Below the pieces are notes generated by a model. That model was not told the DNA's origin. It ran no database searches and saw only the letters and a list, made by a program, of their open reading frames with translations. Positions 1 to 8,455 of a stretch of 64,000 nucleotides of DNA are shown here, piece by piece (position 1 is the stretch's first letter; every line of letters starts with the position of its first letter). The stretch comes from Chryseobacterium balustinum (GTDB lineage: Bacteria; Bacteroidota; Bacteroidia; Flavobacteriales; Weeksellaceae), in NCBI RefSeq assembly GCF_900168205.1, contig NZ_FUZE01000021.1:18686-82685 (forward strand). Direction: 5' to 3'. The position numbers were made by a program, and so were the translations under genes.

Positions 1-2357
1 GTAAGCGTTTCTGAATAACTACTCGAAGGGCAGATTGCATAAAAATACCCAGGTGTAATTGTAATTTCAAGTTCAGGCTTGATATTGAAATTAGCTGCCG
101 TTGTTGCCAAATAATTACAGCCGTTAGGCGCATTAAGCTCAAGTTGTAATGATTGCGAGATCACTGAACTGGTATTATTAACGAAATGGTTAGGAATAGT
201 GATTGTTTGTGTTCCGCCTGAGGTTATAGTGTACGGTTCTGTACTTCCATTTGGAAATGTAAATAACAAATTTCCTGAATTTACATTTGAGGGAATATTA
301 ACTACAACACTTATGAGAGAGCTTCCCTCACATATATTTCCTCCAACAATGCTTATTACTGGCAAAATCTGAAGCTCAACAGGAATATCTTTTGTGAATA
401 GCTGACCACACTTAACAACATTTAGTCGTAAGTAAGTTTGATATACACCACCGGAAATCTCATTAAAACTAGCAATAATTGCATTTGGATTGCTTGGATC
501 AGGAAGTAAACTTCCAAAATTAGCGCTACCCAAAGTCCAATAGAAATCATCAGGAACAATACCGTTGAAATTAGCTGTAAATGTTGCACTGCTGCTTGGG
601 CAAAATATATTTCCACCTGCGGGTGTCTGAATGGATATTGTATTTAAGTCAACTTTTTGTACAGCATAGCTGATCGGAGCAGACAAACATCCCAAACCTC
701 CGTTGGTACGATTTTGTACACTTACCGTATAGTTGATTGAAGATGAATTAAATATCACAGTAACGGAACTTCCTGTATTGCTTCCCTGTATAACCCCATT
801 TGTTACACTCCAAACTGGAATAAATCCTGCATTGGTTGGGCTTAAGGTATAAGTGTAAGGAACTCCTGGACACACCAACTGATCTCCAGTAATATTACCG
901 GAAGGCGCCGGAGGCAATGGTAAAGCTTTGACTACAGTTCCTTCACCAACACATCCTCCAGGACTATGTGCAGTAATAATATAAGTTCCGGGATTCTGGA
1001 ATGTATATTGGAAAGGATTACTAGTAGTTTGACTTGAAATCACACCTCCATTAAAAATAACGTCCCATACAACATTTCCGCTACCGCTACTATTAAAAGT
1101 AAGAGCGTTTCCTGTACATACTTCAGACTGTCCTCCTGTTACAGTTAATGGTTCTGTTACTACAATAGTTAACACCTCACTTTTTCCATCACACTGTAAT
1201 AATGTATTTTTATAAATATTACTCAGCGTGTAGGTACCAGGTACATTAAACTTTAGATAGACCTCATTTCTCTGTGAGCTATAAGTAGTCTGTACCGGCG
1301 CAGGTCCGTTCACATCCCACTGCACCTGAGTGGTGGGCCATCTTGGCATTTCATACTTGTATTGCTTACTGGTGCAAACCGTTGTGGGCCCTGTAATGAC
1401 TCCATTACGCACAACAACAGGGATTTTTAAGGTGGTCCAAACCGGACATCCGCAGTCAGATTGATACATTACATATCCAAATCCGTCAGCAGCATCTACT
1501 TGATCCCACTTTACAGTTATTTCATTACCATTTATGTTAACAATACTTCCGCCGACAACCTCCCAATGTCCATTACAACTGTTATTTGCCGTATACGTCT
1601 CTACACTTCCTTCACATACCACACTGGCACAAGAAATTTCTACAGGCGTGGCTTTTATAACTTCTACCTTCATACTATAGGTCGTACTACAATTACACTG
1701 ATTTGTTACAGTGAGTCTAACCTCTTTAGTCCCGGGTGTCGTAAAAGTATGAGTAGGTTCAAACACACTTTTAGTGGGACTTCCATCGCCAAAATCCCAT
1801 TCGTAGCTTACGATACCACTTCCGTTTCCTGCGGTTGATAAGTTATCAAAATACACCGGTGTATTTTGACATACCTGATGACCTCCGGCTCCCGCAATGA
1901 CGAACTTGGCATCCGGACCGTCTATTTTCTCAATACAGATTGATTTAGTTTCTTGAGTATTGTTGGAATATAAAATCGTAATAATTACAGTTCCATTTCC
2001 TGCAGCACCCCAAGAAATATTTGCCTGATGAGGACTTGTATTAGTTGAGTTGACTACTCCTCCAGCAGCACTCCAGGTCACCGAGGAGATAGAAGCTGAG
2101 CTTGTATTTAATGTGTAATTCACCGTGGAATTTTCACAAACACGAACACAGGATCCCATTCCTATTGTTTCCCATGTTTCAATGTTATCCCGTTCCTTCG
2201 GATCGGAAGACTGCACATCGTTACAGCCTACCTGAAAGTCCCAGGTTACCGTTATACCACTATTTTGGGAGTATCCCAAAAAAGGAAAGATTAAAAGCAG
2301 CCACAGGAGCAACCACTTTACTCTCAACTTGTTCAGTTGATTGTCGTTGTTTTTCAT
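1..2357 (-). CDS. Large secreted PKD/Ig-like repeat surface protein (5' part, cut by window edge)
   Basis: An open frame starts at the ATG at 2357 and runs without a stop to the left edge, about 785 codons; the C-terminus lies outside. The N-terminus has a basic stretch, a Leu-rich hydrophobic core (KWLLLWLLLIFPFLGYSQ) and a signal-peptidase-like site. Then come many repeated Ig-like/PKD units of roughly 80-90 residues, including a canonical PKD motif (YEWDFGDGS) and several Cys-containing units of the type QLVCPGVPYTYTLSP. This composition is usual for giant Bacteroidota adhesins that end in a gliding-motility-associated or type IX secretion C-terminal domain; that domain cannot be seen here. 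Likely exported and displayed at the cell surface. The repeated units make the frame long, Thr/Ser/Asn-rich and nearly Lys-free after the signal peptide. Function beyond adhesion or surface layer is not inferable. Confidence 0.85.
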   Translation of the reverse strand, partial: MKNNDNQLNKLRVKWLLLWLLLIFPFLGYSQNSGITVTWDFQVGCNDVQSSDPKERDNIETWETIGMGSCVRVCENSTVNYTLNTSSASISSVTWSAAGGVVNSTNTSPHQANISWGAAGNGTVIITILYSNNTQETKSICIEKIDGPDAKFVIAGAGGHQVCQNTPVYFDNLSTAGNGSGIVSYEWDFGDGSPTKSVFEPTHTFTTPGTKEVRLTVTNQCNCSTTYSMKVEVIKATPVEISCASVVCEGSVETYTANNSCNGHWEVVGGSIVNINGNEITVKWDQVDAADGFGYVMYQSDCGCPVWTTLKIPVVVRNGVITGPTTVCTSKQYKYEMPRWPTTQVQWDVNGPAPVQTTYSSQRNEVYLKFNVPGTYTLSNIYKNTLLQCDGKSEVLTIVVTEPLTVTGGQSEVCTGNALTFNSSGSGNVVWDVIFNGGVISSQTTSNPFQYTFQNPGTYIITAHSPGGCVGEGTVVKALPLPPAPSGNITGDQLVCPGVPYTYTLSPTNAGFIPVWSVTNGVIQGSNTGSSVTVIFNSSSINYTVSVQNRTNGGLGCLSAPISYAVQKVDLNTISIQTPAGGNIFCPSSSATFTANFNGIVPDDFYWTLGSANFGSLLPDPSNPNAIIASFNEISGGVYQTYLRLNVVKCGQLFTKDIPVELQILPVISIVGGNICEGSSLISVVVNIPSNVNSGNLLFTFPNGSTEPYTITSGGTQTITIPNHFVNNTSSVISQSLQLELNAPNGCNYLATTAANFNIKPELEITITPGYFYAICPSSSYSETL

Positions 2358-2379
2358 ATGTAAAATTTTGAGTTGATGA

Positions 2380-2396
2380 TTCCGGTATATCCGGAA
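2380..2396. promoter_or_regulatory. Inverted repeat upstream of the PKD-protein gene
   Basis: TTCCGG and CCGGAA arms flank a TATAT spacer, 23-39 bases upstream of the start of the surface-protein gene. It is G+C-rich in an A+T-rich leader. It could be an operator or a 5'-UTR hairpin; nothing in the sequence decides between them. Confidence 0.4.
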
Positions 2397-2812
2397 ATAG
2401 TTTTATTTGGTGATGGGTTTGGCTTATTGCCAATTATTTATTTTGGAACGGCAAGAAAGTAATTTGGTTTTTAGGTTATTATAGTTTTTCCAAATCTAAT
2501 AAATAATATTAATTTATTCAAACATTATTGTAGATAATTCACAACAATTTGTGTTAAATTATAAATTTAAACACAATCCAAATCTCTACATGGCTACCAC
2601 ATTAAAGCAGTGATTCTATCACTGCCCTATCAGAAACATTGGAGAAATCTAATAATAATTCATAAAAATGTGAAAAATTTAATAATTTCATTGCTGTCAT
2701 TATATTTTTCTTATTTTAGTGATTTCTAATAAAAGTTAAATACAGCAATCAGTTTTAATTTTATTTACTTAAGCAGTATTGATTATACATTCATAATACA
2801 ATCAAAATTCAA
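2397..2812. other. A+T-rich intergenic stretch
   Basis: No coding frame, RNA gene or convincing promoter seen. An imperfect inverted repeat (TTGTGTTAAATT ... AATTTAAACACAA, about 2549-2575) is the only structure noticed. Confidence 0.5.
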
Positions 2813-3065
2813 ATGAAACGCAAAACTATTATCGTTGAAGAAATCAATACTGATACATTTTGCTAGTTGTGAGTTTTGAAGGCGACTAGACCCAAAAAGC
2901 ATTTTAAGATTAAGTGCTCATAAGTTCTTTTGTACATAGATGAGAAAACCCGACTGAGAAGAAATCATTATTAAATGGGACGGTGAAATTTTCTCTGATG
3001 ATAAAATTGAAAGTAAATTAAATATTACTTATTTAATATGGTATTTAGTAAAAATAAAAACTTAA
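2813..3065 (+). pseudogene. Degraded small reading frames, probably mobile-element debris
   Basis: At 2813 an ATG opens MKRKTIIVEEINTDTFC and stops after 17 codons. This N-terminus looks like that of small helix-turn-helix proteins encoded near integrases and primases of Bacteroidota genomic islands, but that is a recollection of style, not a proven match. A second stretch (2958-3065) reads EEIIIKWDGEIFSDDKI and onward to a TAA, with a stop just upstream and no usable start. Together with the primase tail at 3115-3300 this suggests the decayed remains of one mobile element. Assignment of the individual pieces is weak. Confidence 0.3.
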
Positions 3066-3099
3066 AAGGAGACAGGATAGCTTAAAAGGAGACAGAATA
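3061..3099. repeat. 20-bp tandem duplication
   Basis: The unit CTTAAAAGGAGACAGRATA occurs at 3061-3079 and again at 3081-3099, a period of 20 bases with one mismatch. It lies at the boundary between the two groups of mobile-element relics. Confidence 0.7.
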
Positions 3100-3114
3100 A
3101 ATTAGAACACAATA

Positions 3115-3300
3115 TCACATTTTTTTCTGTTTACAAAACCATCCATTAAAGTCATTAAAATTTCTGTAAATAAAAGAACAATCTTCAACATTTCCATAGG
3201 TACTTTTAATGATTTTCTTAGTATTTTCACCTCAGACATCATGATCAAGAAAAAGTGAAATTTTCTTGTAAGCCGGTAATAAATATTGGCAACTACATAC
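3115..3300 (-). pseudogene. Toprim-domain primase C-terminal remnant
   Basis: Read on the minus strand from about 3300 to the TGA at 3115-3117, the frame gives YKKISLFLDHDV, an in-frame stop (3232-3234), GENTKKIIKS, then CSFIYRNFNDFNGWFCKQ. This is the pattern of the end of the Toprim (TOPRIM/CHC2 primase-like) proteins carried by Bacteroidota conjugative or mobilizable islands: a LFLDxDxxG metal-binding DxD strand, a spacer with an acidic residue, and a terminal Y-x-N-x-x-D-x-N-x-W. No start codon or zinc-finger domain remains and the stop lies inside the catalytic domain, so it is inactive. What is seen is the frame and the motif order; the family name rests on motif memory. Confidence 0.6.
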
Positions 3301-3359
3301 TTTCCTGTACTAAATAGGTAGCTTACATTAAAATTAAATATTTATTTCCAAAATCAGAA

Positions 3360-5366
3360 TCATATTTTTTTGGGCAGGGTAAACCAAAAATTGCTTCCCT
3401 CACCCATTTTACTTTCAACTCCTATTTTTCCTGAATGTTTCTTTATTATTTCAGAACATATATAGAGCCCCAGACCTAGTCCTGAATAAGATTTACCCAA
3501 ATGATCAGCACGATAATATCTTTCGAAAATAAATGGTATTGCAGATTCAGGAATTCCCAGTCCAAAATCTTTTACAGAAACCTTAATATCTTCTCCTTTA
3601 TCTTCGACTGAAAGTAGAATATTTTTGGAGTTTTTCCCGTATTTCACCGCATTGTTTACGAAGTTGATTACAACTTGTTCAATCCTATTTAAATCTGCAA
3701 AAATTTCAAGTTTTTCATCACCGCTTAGGTGAATTTGATAACCATCTTCAAATCTGATGTGACTGCAGCTACTGCTCAACATATCATAAACATTAAAGGA
3801 AGTATATGAAAGGTCGAGATTATCTTGTCCCATTTTACTCATGTTGAGAAGTTCGTCAACCAGTATACACATTTTTTCAATACTGTTCTCAGACTGTTCT
3901 ATCAACTTTTCATGCATGGAAGAATAGGGTCGATCTTTGATACGGTTAAGCAATTGGATAGATGCTCTAACAGCTGTAAGTGGGGTTTTCAGTTCATGGC
4001 TTGCTACACTCAAAAAATCATCTTTGCGTTGTTCAGCCAATTTCTTTTCAGTTATATCAGCAGTCATTCCAACCATTCTGTTTGCTATACCATTGTCATC
4101 ATACCTCGGTCTTCCATGAGCTTGTATCCAGTGAATAGAACCATCTTTCCATTTTACAGGATATTCTGCTTTGTAAATTCCATTAGTATGGATGGCTTCT
4201 TGCACCAAAGCTTTAACAGATTCACGATATTCAGGAAGCATTGTTTCAAAAAGATCAGAATAATTAAATTCTTCGTGTGGAAGAAAACCGTAATTATATT
4301 TAAACTGAGCATTACTCGTCATAATTCCAGTTGATAATTCTACTTCTGTAGAACCTAACTTGCTGGCGTCCAACGCAATTTCAAGACGGTTATTTATTTC
4401 AGTGACTGATTTCCTTGCATTTACCTGATCTGTTACATCGCTTGCAACAATTAAAATAGATTTGTTCTTTCTTTTCTCATCAAAAATAGGTTGATAAACA
4501 AAATTCAAATATCTTTCTACCAATCCTCCATCATCAGTAATTAATGCTTTATCTTCTAAACCATGATAAGGTTCACCAGTCGCATATACTCTTTTAAGAA
4601 TATCAATGAATGGCTGACCCACCAATTCGGGAAGCGCTTTTTCTAATGGAAGCCCTATTACTGTGTGATCTTTATTCCAGATTTTTAAAACCATATCATT
4701 AGCAATTTCTACCTCAAAATTTTCGCCTTTAAGGGAGGCCATTGCAACAGGTGATTTTTCAACCAAAGTTTTAAACCTTTCTTCACTTTTAATTAATGTA
4801 TAATTAACCGTAAGCAGTTCATTTCTGGTTTGTTCAAGCTGATTATTTGAAGCAAATAACTCCTCGTGTTTTGAAACAAGATTATCATTAGTTGCCATAT
4901 ACTCTTCATTAAGCGCAGAAAGATCATTGATAAGTTTCTGTTCAGATCTAGATTTTTCTTCGACCAATTGCTCAGCTTCTTGTCTTTCGGTAACTTCAAA
5001 AGCAGTATGAAGAATGTATTCTGTCTTACCTTCTGCATCTATAACAGCTTTATATTCAAAATCAAAATAAGATTTTTTTAAGATCCCATCAACTTCAAGA
5101 ACAGCCGGAAAATTTCTCGCAACAAATGTTTGCCCCGAATCCCATACCTTCTTAAGTATTTCCAAAAAAGGCTGGTCATGTAATTCAGGAAGTGCTAGAT
5201 CAAATGTCTGACCAACGACAGACCTATCTTTTCCCCATAAATGAAGCATTGCCTGATTAACGCTTATGATCTTAATGTCATTACCTGTATATACCGCGGT
5301 AGCATTCGGTGAATAAAAAAGTATTGAAAGAAGCCTTTCAGGATTTATTTGAGACGGAGAATTCAT
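3360..5366 (-). CDS. Multi-PAS sensor histidine kinase
   Basis: A soluble kinase of 668 residues, with no membrane segment. Domains: PAS 1 (about 10-130), a long coiled coil (about 132-194, Glu/Asn/Leu-rich), PAS 2 (about 200-315), PAS 3 of the beta-rich type (about 330-445, ending GMTADITEKK), HisKA with ASHELKTPLT (His457), and a HATPase domain with N, G1 and G2 boxes (NFVNNAVKYG, DFGLGIPE, GLGLGLYI). It autophosphorylates His457 and passes phosphate to a receiver. The frame could extend to a TTG at 5384, but that TTG is part of the -7 promoter box, so the ATG at 5366 is chosen. It is divergent from a single-domain receiver (5769), the likely partner. It strongly resembles the kinase at 22712 in its PAS 1/PAS 2 sequences (shared LWGKD, ALPEL..QPFLE), pointing to duplication. 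The signal sensed is unknown. Confidence 0.92.
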   Translation of the reverse strand: MNSPSQINPERLLSILFYSPNATAVYTGNDIKIISVNQAMLHLWGKDRSVVGQTFDLALPELHDQPFLEILKKVWDSGQTFVARNFPAVLEVDGILKKSYFDFEYKAVIDAEGKTEYILHTAFEVTERQEAEQLVEEKSRSEQKLINDLSALNEEYMATNDNLVSKHEELFASNNQLEQTRNELLTVNYTLIKSEERFKTLVEKSPVAMASLKGENFEVEIANDMVLKIWNKDHTVIGLPLEKALPELVGQPFIDILKRVYATGEPYHGLEDKALITDDGGLVERYLNFVYQPIFDEKRKNKSILIVASDVTDQVNARKSVTEINNRLEIALDASKLGSTEVELSTGIMTSNAQFKYNYGFLPHEEFNYSDLFETMLPEYRESVKALVQEAIHTNGIYKAEYPVKWKDGSIHWIQAHGRPRYDDNGIANRMVGMTADITEKKLAEQRKDDFLSVASHELKTPLTAVRASIQLLNRIKDRPYSSMHEKLIEQSENSIEKMCILVDELLNMSKMGQDNLDLSYTSFNVYDMLSSSCSHIRFEDGYQIHLSGDEKLEIFADLNRIEQVVINFVNNAVKYGKNSKNILLSVEDKGEDIKVSVKDFGLGIPESAIPFIFERYYRADHLGKSYSGLGLGLYICSEIIKKHSGKIGVESKMGEGSNFWFTLPKKI

Positions 5367-5381
5367 ATGATTAAACTTGGA

Positions 5382-5389
5382 CAAATATA
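5382..5389 (-). promoter_or_regulatory. -7 promoter box (TATATTTG) for the PAS kinase
   Basis: On the minus strand TATATTTG matches the Bacteroidota -7 consensus TAnnTTTG and ends 15 bases before the ATG at 5366. It helps fix the start of the kinase. Confidence 0.6.
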
Positions 5390-5768
5390 ATTATAAAATC
5401 ATTCGTTAAAACTTTAATAATTAGTTAAATTCGAATTGATAAACTAAATTTTAATGAAATTAAATGTACAATAATGATTGTTTAATATATACTTGAAGGA
5501 ATGTTTTACAATATATTAGTTATAACATATTGTAAAAAAGAATTAAGGCAAACAATTAAATATAAATAAAATTTCGAAATTGACTCCTGCCTTCGTAAAA
5601 TTAAAAACCTTTTCCGCATCATCAACATATACGTTCATCAATAGAAAAATAGGATCTGTAAAAAAAACATTTTCTTGATTTCTCGATGTAAGTGTTGGAA
5701 TGATATTTGCTACATACGAAATCTAAATATAAGCTAATTCCTGGCTTATTTATTATAACTGAAAACTG
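5385..5768. other. Divergent intergenic region with an 11-bp perfect inverted repeat
   Basis: Between the divergent kinase and receiver genes. It holds a perfect inverted repeat, TTTTACAATAT (5504-5514) and ATATTGTAAAA (5527-5537), with a 12-base loop. As no gene ends here, a terminator would only make sense for an unrecognised short transcript; an operator is the alternative. No other structure seen. Confidence 0.5.
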
Positions 5769-6140
5769 ATGATTACTAATAATAAAAAAATCATGGTATG
5801 CGATGACGACCAAGGCATATTGGATGTGATTCAAATGCTCTTGGAGACGGAAAACTTTACTGTATATACAGAAGTTCATAGCCCTAACCTTATCAGCAGT
5901 ATAAAATTGCATTCACCCGATTTACTTTTGTTAGATTTGTGGATGCCATTTATGGCAGGAGATGAGCTGCTTAAAACAATTCGCCATAACGATGATATTA
6001 AAAACCTCCCTGTTATCGTCTTATCAGCAAGTGTTGATGGGTCAGATATAGCTGAAGATGCTGGAGCAAATGCTTTTATAGCTAAACCATTTGATATGAA
6101 CGATCTCATTTCTAAAGTTAAAGGTTTGCTTATGAATTGA
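5769..6140 (+). CDS. Single-domain response regulator (CheY-like receiver)
   Basis: 123 residues, a receiver domain only. Acidic pocket CDDD (11-14), phospho-acceptor Asp56 in LLLLDLWMP, conserved switch Ser in VLSASVDG, and Lys106 in IAKPFD. There is no output domain, so it must act by protein-protein contact or as a phosphorelay intermediate. It is divergent from the PAS kinase at 3360-5366, its probable phosphodonor. It is closely similar to the receiver at 26691 (shared DLWMP, LPVIxLSASVDG, AGAxxFIAKPFDM), which follows the LOV kinase, so the two kinase/receiver sets look like paralogous systems. The ATG at 5769 gives the usual short N-terminal tail before strand 1. Confidence 0.9.
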   Translation: MITNNKKIMVCDDDQGILDVIQMLLETENFTVYTEVHSPNLISSIKLHSPDLLLLDLWMPFMAGDELLKTIRHNDDIKNLPVIVLSASVDGSDIAEDAGANAFIAKPFDMNDLISKVKGLLMN

Positions 6141-6336
6141 TTTTACTCTTCTCTACTAATACATCAACGCGATAACATTTTAAATTCCACTGAGTATTAT
6201 TGATGCTCTAGAGTTTACAATTGATCAGATTTAATATAGGATTTATAGTTATAATAGGTGAAAAAAGTTTCAATCAGTAATAATTAACTTAGGTAAATCA
6301 GAATTTATCCACCAAAATAAAAACTTTAAACTAAAA

Positions 6337-6382
6337 AATAAGTCATAAAATTTATTTTATCAATAAATAATTATGACTTATT
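6337..6382. terminator. Hairpin between convergent genes
   Basis: Perfect 12-bp inverted repeat, AATAAGTCATAA (6337-6348) and TTATGACTTATT (6371-6382), with a 22-base loop. It lies between the receiver gene (+) and poxB (-), so a bidirectional terminator is plausible, although the stem is A+T-rich. Confidence 0.45.
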
Positions 6383-6426
6383 CTAATTTATAGAGATAAA
6401 AAATACTCATTAAATCAGGTAGAGTT

Positions 6427-8166
6427 TTAAATAATCTCCCCAATCTGGCTTATTCCTGTCTTAACTGAGTTTTTGACTTCATCAAACTTACCCATTCCTA
6501 TTTTTTTAACTAAAGATGCAGCAAATCCCTTCATTTGTTCAAAAGTTACGTGAGGAGGCATTGCTAAAGTATCAGGATCAGTATAGATATTTACCAATAC
6601 CGGTCCCTTATGTTCAAATGTTTCACGGATAACGTCTTCTGCTTTTTCAGGATCTTTTAGTTCAATACCTTTGATATTCATTAACTCTGCGATTTTATCA
6701 AATGGCGGATTAATCATATCAGTCTGCCAATCGACATAGCCTGCGACTTCCATTTCAAGCTTCACCATGCCGAGAGAATGATTATTGAAAACAAAAATCT
6801 TGACAGGATACTGATATTGCATAATGACTGCTAACTCGCCTAAAAGCATAGACAATCCCCCGTCACCACTCATAGCTATGATTTGTCTGTCGGTTGTTGA
6901 TGCAGCAGCACCTATTGCCATCGGCAAAGCATTGGCCATTGATCCGTGGTTAAATGATCCTGTTAAGTAACGATTTCCTTTAGCACGGATAAATCTGGCT
7001 GCCCATACTGCTGTCATTCCTGTATCAACTGTATAAACCGCATTTTCAGAAGAATAATGATCGATTAAGGTAGCAATATATTCAGGGTTAATCTTAGACT
7101 CAGCCCCTTTTTTTTCTGCGTAATCACTAAACTTTTTTTCATCATCATTATAGATTTTCTTCATTTTTCTAAGAAAAGAATCATCCGATTTAGACTCAAC
7201 AAACGGTAATAATGCTGTCAATGTATCTTTAATATCTCCTGCATAACCGTAGTCAACGTGTGCACGTCTCCCTATCCTTTCAGGCTTTTCATCAATCTGA
7301 ACAATAGTCTTATTTTCAGGTAAAAATTCCGAATAAGGAAAATCAGTTCCTAATAACACTAAAACTTCTGCTTCGTTACAGGCCTCATATCCTGATTTAT
7401 TACCTAAAAGACCATTCATGCCAACTGCAAAGGGGCTGTTTTCTCTGTCAAAGAATATTTTCCCTCTGAAGGAATAGACGATAGGAGCATTTAATTTACC
7501 TGCCAATTCCTCAACCTCATTCAATGCACCTTTACAGCCATGCCCACAGAAAAATACGATTTTCTTTTCCGAATTCATCAATTGTATCAACTGTGACATT
7601 TCGGAATCTGAAGGTCTGAATATCGGTGTAGTATTAAAGCTTTTATATCCCGTTGAAACTTCTTCATATTCTGCGGATGCCACATCACCCGGTAAGCCTA
7701 AAACCGCAACACCTTTTTCATTAAGTGCAGTCTGTATGGTACGTTGAATCATAGTACCAAACTGCTTTGGTGTATTGGCCATAAAAACTTGCTTACTACA
7801 GTCTTTGAAGAGGAATTGAGGATTGGTCTCCTGAAAATATTCAGTTCCGAATTTCTCTGTTGCACAAGTGCTTGCAATAGCGATGACGGGATTGCCTGAT
7901 CTGTTTGCATCATAAAGACCATTGACCAGGTGAACATGACCGGGCCCAGAACTGCCCATGCAGCAGCCAATACCATTAAGTTCTGCGTCCATCGAAGCTG
8001 CATATGCCGCGGTCTCTTCATGTCTTACATGAATCCATTCAATCGTACCATCTCTTCTGATAGCATCATTAACCGGATTTAGGCTGTCTCCTGTGATGGC
8101 AAACACTCTTTTAATACCGGCACTTTTTAACATTTCGACCAAATGGTCTGATACATTTTTAGCCAT
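6427..8166 (-). CDS. poxB: Thiamine-diphosphate-dependent pyruvate oxidase / pyruvate:quinone dehydrogenase (PoxB/YdaP type)
   Basis: 579 residues with the three-domain TPP-enzyme layout. The N-terminal PYR domain has catalytic Glu50 in VRHEETAAYA and the SSGPGHVHLVNGLYDA segment; the central FAD-binding-type domain runs about 190-335; the C-terminal PP domain has the TPP motif GDGG...FNNHSLG (about 430-465). The GITGDSLNPVNDAI-like start and the DANRSGNPVIAI stretch are typical of PoxB/YdaP proteins that oxidise pyruvate to acetate and CO2, passing electrons to quinone or O2. Length agrees with the family (about 570-580). The extreme C-terminus lacks an obvious amphipathic membrane helix, so the electron acceptor is uncertain. 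It stands alone, convergent with the receiver gene and divergent from ku. Start ATG at 8166. Confidence 0.88.
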   Translation of the reverse strand: MAKNVSDHLVEMLKSAGIKRVFAITGDSLNPVNDAIRRDGTIEWIHVRHEETAAYAASMDAELNGIGCCMGSSGPGHVHLVNGLYDANRSGNPVIAIASTCATEKFGTEYFQETNPQFLFKDCSKQVFMANTPKQFGTMIQRTIQTALNEKGVAVLGLPGDVASAEYEEVSTGYKSFNTTPIFRPSDSEMSQLIQLMNSEKKIVFFCGHGCKGALNEVEELAGKLNAPIVYSFRGKIFFDRENSPFAVGMNGLLGNKSGYEACNEAEVLVLLGTDFPYSEFLPENKTIVQIDEKPERIGRRAHVDYGYAGDIKDTLTALLPFVESKSDDSFLRKMKKIYNDDEKKFSDYAEKKGAESKINPEYIATLIDHYSSENAVYTVDTGMTAVWAARFIRAKGNRYLTGSFNHGSMANALPMAIGAAASTTDRQIIAMSGDGGLSMLLGELAVIMQYQYPVKIFVFNNHSLGMVKLEMEVAGYVDWQTDMINPPFDKIAELMNIKGIELKDPEKAEDVIRETFEHKGPVLVNIYTDPDTLAMPPHVTFEQMKGFAASLVKKIGMGKFDEVKNSVKTGISQIGEII

Positions 8167-8455
8167 ATAATTTTTTTTATAATTATTAAAACCCTTTATA
8201 AAGACAACTGCTTCTTATCCAAAGTTTGGCGTCAAAAGGAATACCAAATGAAAAAAGTAAGCTTAAAAATGGTTTTCACTTAGTTAAATTTTTATAACGT
8301 GATTTACATTTTCACGAAACAAGATGTTATAGAATATAACTACTGCAATGATCATTCGTGAGGTACTAAAATATAATTATTTAGCAATAGCAATCTATTT
8401 ACATGCTTAGCTCTTTATGGCATATTGATTGCAAGTTTTAGAGAAAAGTAAGGCA

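Noticed and set aside
1461..1838. 125-codon plus-strand frame and other plus-strand frames in 1-2360
   Set aside because: They lie opposite the large PKD-protein frame, which has a signal peptide and repeat structure; the plus-strand frames have no such features.
2549..2575. Imperfect A+T-rich inverted repeat
   Set aside because: Arms differ by an inserted base and contain mostly A and T; such repeats are expected by chance in this composition.
3102..3242. 46-codon minus-strand frame starting MMSEVKILRKS
   Set aside because: It overlaps the primase remnant in another frame; the primase frame has recognisable motifs and this one does not.
3825..4334. 169-codon plus-strand frame within the first PAS kinase
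   Set aside because: It overlaps the HisKA/PAS 3 part of a kinase with intact catalytic motifs and is an antisense shadow.
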